A DNA stretch of 64,000 nt, from contig NC_080567.1 of NCBI RefSeq assembly GCF_030253575.1, forward strand, positions 36,609,501-36,673,500, given 5' to 3'. Origin of the DNA: Rhododendron vialii (Eukaryota; Streptophyta; Magnoliopsida; Ericales; Ericaceae). Made by a program: the position numbers and the translations under genes. The notes below the pieces were generated by a model, which made no database searches, was not told where the DNA came from, and worked only from the letters and a program-made list of their open reading frames with translations. Positions 47,548 through 58,030 of this stretch are shown here, in pieces. How positions within the stretch are numbered: position 1 is the first letter of the stretch; the number at the start of each line of letters is the position of its first letter.

Positions 47548-48174
47548 ATACGCACACACATATTCATATACATATGTATGCGTGTGTCTTTTTGGTTGAG
47601 CTGTGATTGTGTGTTCAAGATGAATGGAAAAACTTGATTTTGCGTTTGTTTTGATGTAATAGTTAATCAGAGTTTGATCTGTTTCCTAATTTGATGGCGT
47701 GGTCGATTATTTGAAGTTCTTGAATATGTAAAAAGCCAGTTCAATGACGAGTAAAAATTACTACTACAATGTGCACGAGTGAATAGTTCAGACGACCCTA
47801 TTCTGGCCTTTTTCTTTTCTTTTTATAACATGCTAGACGCACCTCGACTAATTCCGGGCTTGGAGTTAACTACCAGACAAATCTCGGTCCCAATATTTGG
47901 AATGTTTGGCTTCTGTGAGAATGGAACATGTGACTTTATGGAAGAGTAGTTATTGCTTTTTTATAACCACTTGGCCAAACTTTTGGGGTTCTTCTAGTTC
48001 TTTTCGAGCAATTGAAATATTTTCATTATCGGCTTAGAGAGAGAACTGAGGACTTTTAGTACTGAATCTAGGTTACCAATAGCCCTTAGATTGATCGGTG
48101 CATTGATCTTTCAATTGCATTGTAAAGTTTCTTTTTCAATTGGATGAAATAGCAAGAAGAACTCAAGAGCTACA

Positions 48175-48250
48175 CCCGTTGGTGAATTTTAGGGCTCCAG
48201 AATTAGATGAGGTGCGTGAAAGCTTGCTCGGACATCTAGTTACAAAGAAA
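48175..48250 (+). mobile_element. Truncated SINE 3' end
   Basis: GGGCTCCAGAATTAGATGAG followed by CTCGGACATCTAGTTACAAAG resembles the 3' third of the SINE at 43979-44144 (CTCTAGAATTAGTCGATG, then CCGGACATCCGGTTACA). The tRNA-like head is missing. Confidence 0.55.
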
Positions 48251-48600
48251 ATAAAGTATGCCTGTTGGTGCAAAAATGACATTGTAAAAGGCAGATTTTA
48301 GCTTGCTGCTTAAGTGTTAAAGAAGAAGAAAAAATTATGATACTGTTGTACCAATTCGGTACCATTTTGGCACAATCTTAAATTCAAACCGTTTAATTAA
48401 AACCATCTCATTTTTTATGCAAATCAAATGGCTTGGATGATGTGATAAGTTTGGCAATTGCCAAACCAAGAATGACATTGCCAAAATTTGCATTGAATCT
48501 GAGACAAGGGTGGAAACGGCTTTGCCATTGTTGTTGCCAAAATTTAGCTTTGGGATCAGATTTGGCAATAGTAGTGGACTTGCTCTAACAAATTTGCTGT
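48251..48600. other. Possible MITE in the bZIP gene leader intron
   Basis: Contains repeated TTGGCAA/TTGCCAA motifs and ends TAGTAGTGGACTTGCTCTAACA, a common end of plant PIF/Harbinger MITEs. The left end could not be matched. Confidence 0.3.
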
Positions 48601-48801
48601 TTTAATTACAGTCTCATGTATTGATTTTTTGATTTCATCCTCATTCTGGTTTCAATCAGATCGCTCAGAGTTTTTGGATGAAATAAAATTATAAAACAAC
48701 CATTGGTTGGATACTTGGTGTGAAAATCAATTGTTTTGATTATCTCAGATTGATCGTTGAAACAATTAAAGGTATTCAAAACCTTTTAGTATACATTTGC
48801 A

Positions 48802-51800
48802 ATGGAGACTGAGGGTGTCGGTTCACCTGCTAAACCTCCCAAATTAATGGCAAATGGAGAGGACGCAAAACCTGTCAAATCTTCTAAACGAACTATTTCT
48901 ACTCAGGTTCTCTCTCACCCTGTATGCATTTATGTGGGGTGCAAACACAAAAATAGATGAAAATACACAAGCCACAAGCCACCAACAATAGGAACTCACT
49001 TTGTCCTGTTGTTCTCTCTATATGTTTTTTGACAGGAAAGAACCCTTGCTCCTCAGCCTGATTGGTCAGCTTTTATGCAGATGCAGGTTGAAGATATTAT
49101 ATCTTGGATTTGAATTTTCTGTTTCATGCGATTACCTTGTTCTGTGCATAACGGTATTTAATTCAGTAGCTCATTTCTTACTCTTGAATAGGCATATAAC
49201 AGTGCAAGGCATATTCCACCACTTTCTTCGAACCCGAATTTTTCTGCTTCACATCCATATATGTGGGGAAATGAGGTAATAATAGAGTTTGAGAAGATGT
49301 ACAATTCATGTGCTGTATTGAATAACAAACAAAATTCCTTATTTTCTATTTATTGGTTTTCAACTTTCAGTATCCGCCCGTAGGATTGTATGCCACCCAG
49401 CCCCTTTATCCTGGTTCATATCATCTTTGTGCAATTCATAATCATCCTAATGCAGTTGGGGTAACCCCCAGCCTTCAACTTCACCCGTTCATTTTGCATA
49501 TTGTCTTCGCATTTGGTATTTTGATTTTTGCTAAGTTTGAATATTCTGTTACTTTGTTAGGGTTGGGCATTCAAAATTCCAGAGGCAGAAGGAAAGGTAT
49601 TCTACGGGACAGACTGGAAGCCAATGAGAAAGTGCACAGGAAGCTTGGGAGGTGTTGGATTTGTGGGTGAAAGGTCAGGAGAAAGTGCAAAGACAACTGG
49701 GAGTTCAAGAATTGACCGTGATATAGGAAGGTGATGATTTTTCTGATAAACACATATGATGATGTTGTCGTCATGAGTGTCATGATTTTACATTTTCCGT
49801 GCTTATTTTTTCTGTTCAACTTTGGTTTGGGAGCTGGACTTTGAGATTGGTAGGGGCCTTGGGATATATTTTGTCCCTTTTGCTAACAGTATCCTGAAAT
49901 GGCTTTTAAACAGTGGAATTGCGAGCACATCACACGACAGTGACAAAGCTAAACACGAGGTATATATATTCATAAATAATGTGCTAAGTACTTTAACTTA
50001 GTCCCGTTATTTTGTCCCCTCGGTTTTGCAATAATGACGTAAAGTATTTCATGGTAAGAATGATTGAAACTTCTATATGCTGCCTGGGTTCTCTGGAATA
50101 CTATACATTGTCATTGTCCCCTCGACTGAGAACCTTATGAGAATTGGTACACTCTACCCCCTTTTTTTGGTCTACACTCTACCCCCTTTTTTTTTGTTTT
50201 GTTTCTCATTCAGGAGTGTCCTGTCATGAAGAAGCGATGCTTTGATCAGATGCTTGCTGACGGTACTTTCAAACTTCAAAGTTCTACTTTCACAAATGAT
50301 GCTTTATTTTTCGGAAACACCGAAAAAAATTGATGCTTTATTTTTCCGAAGCACCTAAAAAAAATGATGCTTTAATAGATCCATGACTTCCGTTCTTGCA
50401 CAGAAGCTAATGTGGACGACAAGAATACCGTGACTGCTAACTATGGTGGAGCAAAGCATCAAGTTTTGCTCCAAGGCGACAAACTCTTATACATGCCTGC
50501 ATCAAAGGGGGACAGGGGGATCAGCTCTAAAGGATCCTCTCCTGCGTCCAAATTCATGATGAAGAACCCTAATAAACCCTCTGGTGCTTCAGAGCCAGTG
50601 GCGTCAGCTAAAATGGTTGCACGTGAAAAGGTCATGTCTGCACGGCAGATTCAGGTAATGCAGAGAATGGATAGTTCACTTTAATACTACTCCTAACATT
50701 TAAGAGTGAAGATGCTGAAGTGAGCTAAAGAAATAATAGCATCTTCACTCTTAAATGTTATTATTTCTTTAGCTATTATTTTGCATAGCTAGTCCCATGA
50801 CATGAAGGATAGTTCACTTTAATACTACTCCTTCATGTCGTGGGACTTGCTACGCAAACAATGGATCGTCCTCCCTCCGTTCCATTCTTTTGTCCATCTT
50901 TCTAATTTGGAGTGTCCAGACTCCCAATATGAATGTCCACTTTGAAAAGTCAAAACATAATTTTTTCAAGTTTTCCGAAGACATCCCTTTGAAGATCGTT
51001 CTCCCTCCCTCTCATTTTTTTTGTCCATCGTTCTAATTTGGAGGGTCCCAGAATGCATGTCTGCTTTGAAAACTGAAGCATAAATTAGTAAGTTGTTTAG
51101 AGCTATCCCTTATAAATGGTTATGAATACCTAAGCGGGGATAGTGTTCTACTTGCTGGGTGGTTTTAAACTTGCAATTCATGGAATTTCGCAGCACAGAT
51201 TCTCGCTTGACTTGAACTTAGTTTCAACACGCAATGTTCATTGAATGCTCGTTTTCCTAGCTTGAATTGTTTCCTTGACAGGATGTACCTAAGCTACTGG
51301 ATGAAAGGAGGAACCTGCAAAATAAAGAGGCAGCTAGGAGGTTGAGAGATCGCAGGAAGGTCTGTAAATAGTTTTCACAATTTATCAGGATACAGTTTGT
51401 TGGATTCTTTTACCCCCCCAAAAAAAGTTTGTTGGGTTACAATTCTATTGCTGTAAATTGGTAATTCTAACAATTATATGGCATGAAATGTCCTATTAAA
51501 CGAGAGGAGAACTCCACTCTCCACTCTCCACTCTCCGGACTCTTATTGTCTTAAAATTGCTGAACTGTAGGAGAAGGGAAATCCCTTAGAAAATCGAATT
51601 GCGATGAATATCACTGTCTATAATGTTGGTGATGCCATCCTCATGCCAACTTCAACATTTTTTTGGCCTGTTGGTCTCTTTAACTATTTAAAATGTTGAT
51701 ATTGTATTTCTTGTGCTCCCAGGAACGAAAAGAAATAGAAGCCAAGGCGGACACCTTACGCAGGGAAACTTCCATGCTCACAAAAACACTAACCAGATAT

Positions 51801-52487
51801 TCAGAGATGTGCTTAGAGCTCAAGGACGAAAATGACTGCTTATTGGTTAACTTCCTTAAACCTAATCCTTTGTTTTCCTCTTTCATCTATTTCCTATTTG
51901 TGCGTGGAAGTAGTAAGCAATTCTTAATTCTGAATATTTTTAAACCTTGTGATAATGTGATTTAAAATCTGCACCCTCTGTCGGGAACTTCAAAGTCCAA
52001 ACTCTACTAAGCGAAAGTAAATTAAATAATACTACCCAAATCTTTAGTTCCATCACCGTGCTCTTTCCGTTTCTCTTTGGATGGTCATTTCATTTTTTCC
52101 CTCTGCCTTCTCACTGTGACCAGAAGTGGATCTTTCTTTCATGTCTTTTATGGTGGTAAAACAAGTATAGAAGAAAACTAAAAAAAGTGGTTCCTCTGAT
52201 CACAGTAAGGGAGTGCCCTGTGTTTTTGTTATAAGGTTTGTCTACGGCTGGAATCAGAAGTATTGTTTCTCTATGGTTGGGATCAGAAGTATTGATGAAA
52301 TGGTTTGCTGATGGAACAGGAAGAACTAAAGCGGATGGATGAAGCAAATGCTTTCTCTGCACTTAAGGCTAAGGATCCTTACCCGTGTCTTCAATTGGTT
52401 CGTGAAGACAACAACAATGGCCGCAATCAAGAATCTTCAAGTGACCACAAATCGTCACTGACAGATCCATCAACACCTGACACATAG
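48802..52487 (+). CDS. Divergent G-box-factor-type bZIP protein
   Basis: Eleven coding exons, 48802-48906, 49036-49086, 49192-49275, 49371-49460, 49561-49730, 49914-49959, 50214-50262, 50404-50654, 51282-51359, 51723-51845 and 52320-52487, all GT-AG and in phase, give 404 residues. The layout is that of plant GBFs: an N-terminal PDWSAFMQMQAY motif, a proline/aromatic region with HPYMWG, a middle KKRCFDQMLAD motif and a C-terminal bZIP whose exon borders match GBF1. GBFs bind CACGTG G-boxes as dimers in light and stress responses. Here the basic region is NKEAARRLRDRRKERKE: Asn and the Arg eight residues on are kept, the usual Ser is Leu, and the zipper (Ile, Leu, Leu, Tyr, Leu, Leu at 7-residue steps) begins 17 rather than 18 residues after Asn. 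The frame is otherwise intact. DNA binding is therefore doubtful. Confidence 0.88.
50671..50860. repeat. Interlocked direct and inverted duplication, bZIP intron 8
   Basis: GATAGTTCACTTTAATACTA occurs at 50670 and 50809. AACATTTAAGAGTGAAGATG at 50697 is followed by its inverted copy CATCTTCACTCTTAAATGTT at 50741. CCCATGACATGAAGGA pairs with TCCTTCATGTCGTGGG across the second copy. Confidence 0.85.
50866..51075. mobile_element. Stowaway-like MITE ends, head-to-tail
   Basis: CTCCCTCCGTTCCATTCTTT and CTCCCTCCCTCTCATTTTTT are followed by the same TTGTCCATC(T/G)TTCTAATTTGG block. The CTCCCTCCGT start is typical of plant Tc1/Mariner MITEs. No inverted far end was found. Confidence 0.4.
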
Positions 52488-52748
52488 ATTTTCTTAGTAG
52501 AGCTAAAAGTATATTTTTCTGTTCTCAAGTCTCTGAGGTCTAATTTATCATGCTAAGCGACCACACAAGCAATTCAATTTTACAGAAAGTAGAGGAGTTT
52601 TGATTCTTGTTTGATACGTTTAGATTTGGTATTGAAGTGAATAATTTTCGTTCATGCATTTGTCCTGCGTACAGATTCTAATGATATTTGCAATTAACAA
52701 TGTTCTTCAAATTGGTATACTTTCTATTTGAAGGGATTTTTTGGAGTC

Positions 52749-53116
52749 GGGGGAGCTGCTGGGGGCCTCTCTCCGGTCTTGCTCCGATGATAAAAAACGT
52801 TCACTTTGTAGAGCTCGTTGAGTTGAACAAGTGCTCAAAAAATCAGATCGATTGGATATCATTAAGTGCCTAATCGGAATACATATAACTTGCCAATAAT
52901 GGGTTTTAGTGGACTTGATCTAGTGTTTTGGATCCCTTCTTTTCAAGACAAAAAGGTTTCGATTAGGCACTTCATAATATTCGATCGAGCTGATTTTTTG
53001 CACACTTGTTCAACTCGACGAGTTTTACGAAGTGAATATTTCAGATCATTAGAGCGAGACTAGAGCGGTACCCCCTCGGCCGGGACAGCACACTGCTGTC
53101 CCTTAGCAGCTCCCCC
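52749..53116. mobile_element. Hairpin (foldback) element downstream of the bZIP gene
   Basis: The ends GGGGGAGCTGCT and AGCAGCTCCCCC are inverted. The arms continue with TTCACTTTGTAGAGCTCGTT against CTCGACGAGTTTTACGAAGT and with ATCATTAAGTGCCTAATCGG against the inverted GATTAGGCACTTCATAATAT. About 370 bp, 260 bp beyond the stop codon and possibly in the 3' UTR. Confidence 0.75.
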
Positions 53117-53290
53117 AGTTCGGATTTTTTATGTGAAAATGACGGCCAAGGACGTGTTTTAATAACTAATACCCGCCAATGACATTTTCAGCATTAACAA
53201 ATGTTCTTAGCTTGTCCTTGGTGTGTATTAATTATCAAAACACGTCCTGGGCCGTCATTTTTTATGTGTCCCATAGTTTTGCGGACCGGA
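53117..53290. repeat. Inverted repeat around a GCCGTCATTTT motif
   Basis: AAAATGACGGCCAAGGACGTGTTTTAAT (as separate blocks AAAATGACGGCC and GGACGTGTTTT) at 53136 is inverted at 53230-53265 (AAAACACGTCC and GGCCGTCATTTT). Probably another short MITE. Confidence 0.55.
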
Positions 53291-53335
53291 ATAAAATCGG
53301 TGTTATGGGTTGGTGATAGCTCTTCGAATGCCTTA

Positions 53336-53702
53336 GAGCATCTCCAACCCATGACTTCATATTGGAGATGTCAAATGTTTTTTGAAAGCTTATGTGGTAT
53401 TTTGGCATCTCCAATTTGACATCAAAGCCTTCGTTTCCAACCCTTATGTCTTATTTTTTTTATTTAACATCAAGTTATCCCTCTCCACCCCTTAATGTCA
53501 ATCCTTCTGTCAATCCAAACAGTCATTTTTTGAAATTTGGCATGGAGGAGGGTGGTTGTCAACTTTGACAACTTTGTCATTCCCTTCAAAGCCACGTAGA
53601 TTTTGGCATCAAAGAAGGCTGTTAGGTTGGATTGAATTTTGGTGTCAATTGTTACCGTTAACATGTCCACGTAGAAATTGACATCTCCCATTAGAGATGC
53701 TC
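53336..53702. mobile_element. PIF/Harbinger (Tourist-like) MITE
   Basis: TTA duplications at 53333 and 53703 flank inverted ends GAGCATCTCCAACCC and GAGCATCTCTAATGGG. About 367 bp without coding capacity. GAGCATCTCCAA is a very common Tourist end in plants. Confidence 0.8.
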
Positions 53703-53906
53703 TTACTCAACCGCCAAATGCCATACAACTCTGGTGTGAATCTATGATCACTGATTACAAGGTAAATAATAACCGAGAAAATCGAACCAACCGAAAAGCC
53801 GGCCGAAAAATTTGTGTTGGTTTGATTTTCTTGAGCTATTGGTCCAGTTTGATTTTGCAAAAATGTTACTTGCACAACCTTTGTGTTGGTTGTGTGCGTA
53901 ATTCTC

Positions 53907-54147
53907 AAAAGTGCTACACACACAACGGTTGTATAAAACACAACACACAACTAATCTGACCGTGTGCGTAATTTTGACCGTCCAGATGTATTTGGACGGT
54001 CTAGATTTTAAAAAAACCATTCCAAGAAAAAGTTAAACTTTTATGGGAAAGAGTTTGAATGAATCCTGACCATTTATTACAGCAATGGACGGCTAGAGAT
54101 TAGTTGTGTGTTGTGTTTTACGCAACCGTTGTGTGTGTAGCACTTTT
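53907..54147. mobile_element. MITE with about 50-bp terminal inverted repeats
   Basis: AAAAGTGCTACACACACAAC at the left is the reverse complement of GTTGTGTGTGTAGCACTTTT at the right, and the match runs on through AAACACAACACACAACTAAT. Length 241 bp. A partial relative (GATTGTGAGCGTAGCATTTT) appears inside the element at 58941. Confidence 0.85.
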
Positions 54148-54230
54148 GTTGATTTTGTATTTTGAATTTTTTAAAAACCGCTTTGGCTTTGGTTTTGGTT
54201 TTGGTCGAAGTAAACCGAAACTGAATGAAA

Positions 54231-54662
54231 ACGTATAACCCATAATCAGACTTCGGATTGGTACTGTGTAGTGAGGTGTACAATATCGTGTTGCGCACCT
54301 CTGAGTCATCGGATCACGCCTCCGATGGCTCGGATCTCATCTCGGCAACCAACGATTGAGAGCTGTTCATTGCCGAGATGAGATTCGAGCCGTCGGATGC
54401 ACAATCCAACGAATCATAGGTGCGCAACATAGTTCTGCATACACTAACGTATAACCCATAATCAGACTTCGGATTGGTACTGTGTAGTGAGGTGCACAAT
54501 ATCGTGTTACGCACCTTTGAGTCATTGGATCACGCCTCCGATGGCTCGAATCTCATCTCGGCAACCAACGATTGAGAGCTGTTCATTGCTGAGATGAGAT
54601 TCGAGCCGTCGGATGCACGATCCAACGAATCAAAGGTGCGCAACATAGTTCTGCATACACTA
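54231..54662. repeat. 216-bp unit in tandem, each unit a hairpin
   Basis: Two units begin ACGTATAACCCATAATCAGA at 54231 and 54447 and are over 95% identical by eye. Within each, GTTGCGCACCT...GATCTCATCTCGGCAA is inverted by TTGC(C/T)GAGATGAGAT...AGGTGCGCAAC, giving arms of about 70 bp. Confidence 0.9.
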
Positions 54663-54799
54663 TTGCACAACACTATTTTCAATTCCCCATAACCATAGTA
54701 ATCCACAAATTCATTACCTTAACACCTATTTTCCATGACCGAGTTTTGTCTCTCTTTTTTTAAAGGTTTGGTGAATTTAGGACATGGAAATTAGTAGAG

Positions 54800-55067
54800 A
54801 AACAGACAAAATCGGACCGATCAAGCCTCCACCACTAATTATCATTAATCAATGCTCTTTTGAGAGTGAACCTAAAGCTTTGTTTCACTAATTTTTTTTG
54901 GGGTTTTTTTCTTATTTTGTCATCTTTTTTTTTTTTGCGTTTGTTAATTTTGCACCTAATTTTTGTGAATTGTTGGTTCGCCTCAAAAAAGAAAATTGGA
55001 AAAGTGAATATTTTTTTATTTGTATCCAAATATTTTTAAAAATATCCAAGAAAAAGTCTCAAATGCC
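54800..55067 (+). repeat. Dispersed repeat pair, copy 2
   Basis: Counterpart of 46665-46945, same orientation. Confidence 0.75.
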
Positions 55068-55084
55068 ACAAAATTAGTGATCTC

Positions 55085-55612
55085 AAGGCCCTAATAACAC
55101 CAACAAACCATGCTTAAATTTAAAAAAAATTAAAATGCAAAATTTCAAGTCTCTCAACTGGGGTATATTACATTAAGGCTTTATGTGCCTTTTGTTAGAA
55201 AAGGAAAGTCAGACAAAATACAATCGAAGTATGTTATTTCTTTTATACAACTCCTATATTGAGGTTGAATTTCTATCAAATGGTTTGAAAGATGACATAA
55301 TTAGATCAAACGGCTTAGATTAATGCATGCATTTGGGGTTCCGCTTCTTGAAATAAGATCCTTTCGAATAAGTAACGTAGGATACACACAGGATTAGGAT
55401 ACGCGTATAAATCGTAGGATATACGGTATCATTCTCCGGAGGAGACGATAAAAATCGTAGGATACATATCGTGTATGATACACATGTATCGTAAGTTTTT
55501 AACAACTATGTACGGAACTGATACTGGCAATGTTATTGGAGGGTTGGGGGTCCTTGTGTACTCTGTTTTGGCAGTTGCGGCGGCAGCGGCCTTCTACTAG
55601 CGGAGATGCATC
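55085..55612 (+). repeat. Long direct repeat, left copy
   Basis: Shares TTTCAAGTCTCTCAACTG, TGGTTTGAAAGATGACATAA, GAATAAGTAACGTAGGATA and GCAGCGGCCTTCT blocks with 56447-57035. No TG...CA ends or target duplications were found. The right half is dense in GATACGTATCGTA-like short motifs. Confidence 0.8.
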
Positions 55613-55619
55613 ATTTTTC

Positions 55620-55920
55620 AAGATACCAGTTGCCCTTTCCTAACTCTTTGTAGTGATTCGAAAAGATAGGCCTTGTGAAGATCTTCACCCTCCTCGGGGT
55701 TTCTGCTACGGTGAATGATGAGAATCCCTTAGTTGGCCTTGACGAACCCATTCTTGAATAGAATCTCGGTTTGTTGGAGTTCTTTCCCTGGTCAAGGAAG
55801 CTGGGGATGAAGACGACCTTATGCCTGCCGAGGAATTCATGGTAGCCGATCCGAATGTCAATGCATTGGGGCTTGATGAGGGTTACAAAATCAGTGTTTT
55901 CAAATCGGGATACGTATTGT
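55620..55920 (-). other. Unrecognised open frame between direct repeats
   Basis: The minus strand is open for about 100 codons and reads ENTDFVTLIKPQCIDIRIGY, then FLGRHKVVFIPSFLDQGKN and, near the end, ELGKGNWYLEK before a stop. The first ATG is internal, and no upstream exon with a matching splice site was found. The composition looks protein-like, but I do not recognise the family. It could be a captured exon fragment or chance. Confidence 0.3.
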
Positions 55921-55999
55921 GTATCGTTTTTTCAATTATATAGTTCGTATCGTAATACGTATCATGTATCTTGACATACTTTTGTTGGAAGAGTATGAG

Positions 56000-56446
56000 T
56001 TTCTATTGTGTAGTTGGACAATATTTTTGGAAGAGGGAGAGAATACTAAAGACCTAGAGTGGAGAAGGAGAGCATTTGTATTGCACTTGAACTCAAACTT
56101 GTTTTTGGCTTAGTACAAAAATGGTTACAACCCATCCCTATTTATACTAGTTCATGGAAGTATCTAGTACAAAAATATTTTCATACAAGATAAACTTTGA
56201 GGAGGTAATTCTAGAATTACACATGAGACTAATTCTCACAACAAATCTCTAAATATTTTACAAAGATATTCTAGAGCTAGATATTTTAGAGTTTCTAAAA
56301 ATTGGATATTTATATCTTTTTTGATAATATCTATTATATTTGAATTTTGTTAATTGGAGTTTTGTCAAAATACTAAATTTAGTTTATGCTGCGACAATGT
56401 TAATCATAATTAATATATAATTAAAAAATAGATACACCTAATAACA
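56000..56446. other. Possible LTR fragment
   Basis: On the minus strand a GTATAAATAGGGATGGG promoter-like motif (about 56140-56156) followed by leader-like sequence suggests an old LTR relic. No boundaries seen. Confidence 0.3.
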
Positions 56447-57035
56447 CCAACAAACTTTGCTTACACTTAAAAAAAATTAAGATGCAAAATTTCAAGTCTC
56501 TCAACTGAGACCTATTACATTAAGGTTTTATGTGCTTTTTGTTAGAAAAGAAAAGTCAGATAAAATACAAGGTTTTATGTGCTTTTTGTTAGAAAAGAAA
56601 AGTCAGACAAAATACAATCGAAGTATGATTATTTCTTTTATACAAGTCCTACATTGAGGTTGAATTTCTATCAAATGGTTTGAAAGATGACATAATTAGA
56701 TCAAACAGCTTCTATTAATGCATGCATTTGAGGTTCCACTTCTTGAAATAAGGTCCAACTTTTTTTTGAATAAGTAACGTAGGATATACACAGGATTAGG
56801 ATACGTGTATAAATTGAAAGATACATGGTCGTATCGTAGAATTTCTATACAAAAAAGATACATGTGAGATACGTATTATTCTCCGAAGGACACGATAAAA
56901 ATCGTAGGATACATGTCGTGTATCGTAGATTTTTAACAACTATGTACATAACCGATACATACAATGTTATTGAAGGGTTGTGGCCTTTGTTTTGGCAGTT
57001 GCGGTGGCAGCGGCCTTCTTCTGGCGAAATGCATC
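56447..57035 (+). repeat. Long direct repeat, right copy
   Basis: Counterpart of 55085-55612, about 85% similar by eye. It carries an extra internal tandem duplication of about 48 bp near 56524-56620 (GGTTTTATGTGCTTTTTGTT twice) and a further insertion near 56828. Confidence 0.8.
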
Positions 57036-57230
57036 ATCAAATTAAAAGAGAGTTTTACCATTGGTAATCAAAAAAAAGAAAAAAATAAATAACGGGGTTC
57101 TTTGGTTGTTTCTAATATTTGGCCTTTAAGATGTCATCTTTTATGTTTCGCGATCGTTTGCTTGTTCTGTTTTTCTCTGTGTAGGATGTGAATTAGTAGT
57201 AGGCATGGGTTTGTTTTTTAACAGAAAGTC

Positions 57231-57610
57231 TACTGGTGCAGAAAAAAAATCTGTACCAATGAGTACAAATCTCTTTTTGGGCCCATTTTGGGTCTCAAAA
57301 AAATGATCGAAGTCGCTCACTTTGTTTAAAATACTTTGCTTATGGTTCCTAAAAAAAATAAGTTTAATCCGGTATCGGTAAGAGTATTTACGAAACATCC
57401 AAACTTTGCTCTAGAATTCAGAAGAGCAAAGTTTGGATGTTTCGTAAATACTCTTACCGATCTCGGATTAAGCCTATTTTTTTTAGGGACCATAAGCAAA
57501 GTATTTTAAACAAAATGAGCGACTCCGATTATTTTTTTGAGACCCAAAATGAGCCCAAAAAGAGGTTTGTATCCACTGGTACAGATTTTACTGGTACATC
57601 TGTACCAGTA
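57231..57610. mobile_element. Hairpin (foldback) element, about 380 bp
   Basis: Two arms of about 180 bp around a short centre at 57413-57425. AGAGCAAAGTTTGGATGTTT follows the centre and its reverse complement AAACATCCAAACTTTGCTCT precedes it. AAACAAAATGAGCGACTCCG pairs with the left CGAAGTCGCTCACTTTGTTT, and the ends are TACTGGTGCAG and CTGTACCAGTA. Both arms encode the same chance peptide start MFRKYSYR on opposite strands, which is an artefact of the palindrome. Confidence 0.9.
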
Positions 57611-57790
57611 GCACCTCTCGTTTTTTAAGGGTTTGTGAAGGCAGTTGATTTGTTGGAACTTGGGAGTCCGGTTTGTTGGTGGTGTATGAATGTTAAAAGT
57701 CTGTTGTTCTTTACGATAAATTTTGTTGAACCCTCTGTGGGGTTTGTGGGTTCAGAGCTGTAGATAGTCTTTGAAATTCTTGTGGACTAA

Positions 57791-58027
57791 GGGTCCGTTT
57801 CGGAACGTAAAATAAGTATTTATTTTTTAAGAAGACAATTTCAAGCTCAAAAAATATGTTTACGCAAATAATTTTCCTACCAATATGAATCTTGTTTAAT
57901 AGATTTCATCAAGATCTTTAATACGATGCAAAAAAAATTAAAAAATTATTTTTTATTTACATTATTTTTGAGTTTGAAAATATGATATAAGCTGTTTATT
58001 TTTTAAGAAGGTTTTTGAAACGGGACC
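57791..58027. mobile_element. PIF/Harbinger-type MITE, copy B
   Basis: TAA duplications at 57788 and 58028 and ends GGGTCCGTTTCGGAACG and GTTTTTGAAACGGGACC. Inverted counterpart of 44930-45157 (shared AAGAAG(G/A)CAATTTCAAGCTC and ATCAAGATCTTTAATACG-type blocks). Confidence 0.75.
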
Positions 58028-58030
58028 TAA

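Noticed and set aside
57141-57628. Paired divergent small proteins starting MFRKYSYR
   Set aside because: The similarity results from the palindrome; both frames lie within the arms of a hairpin element.
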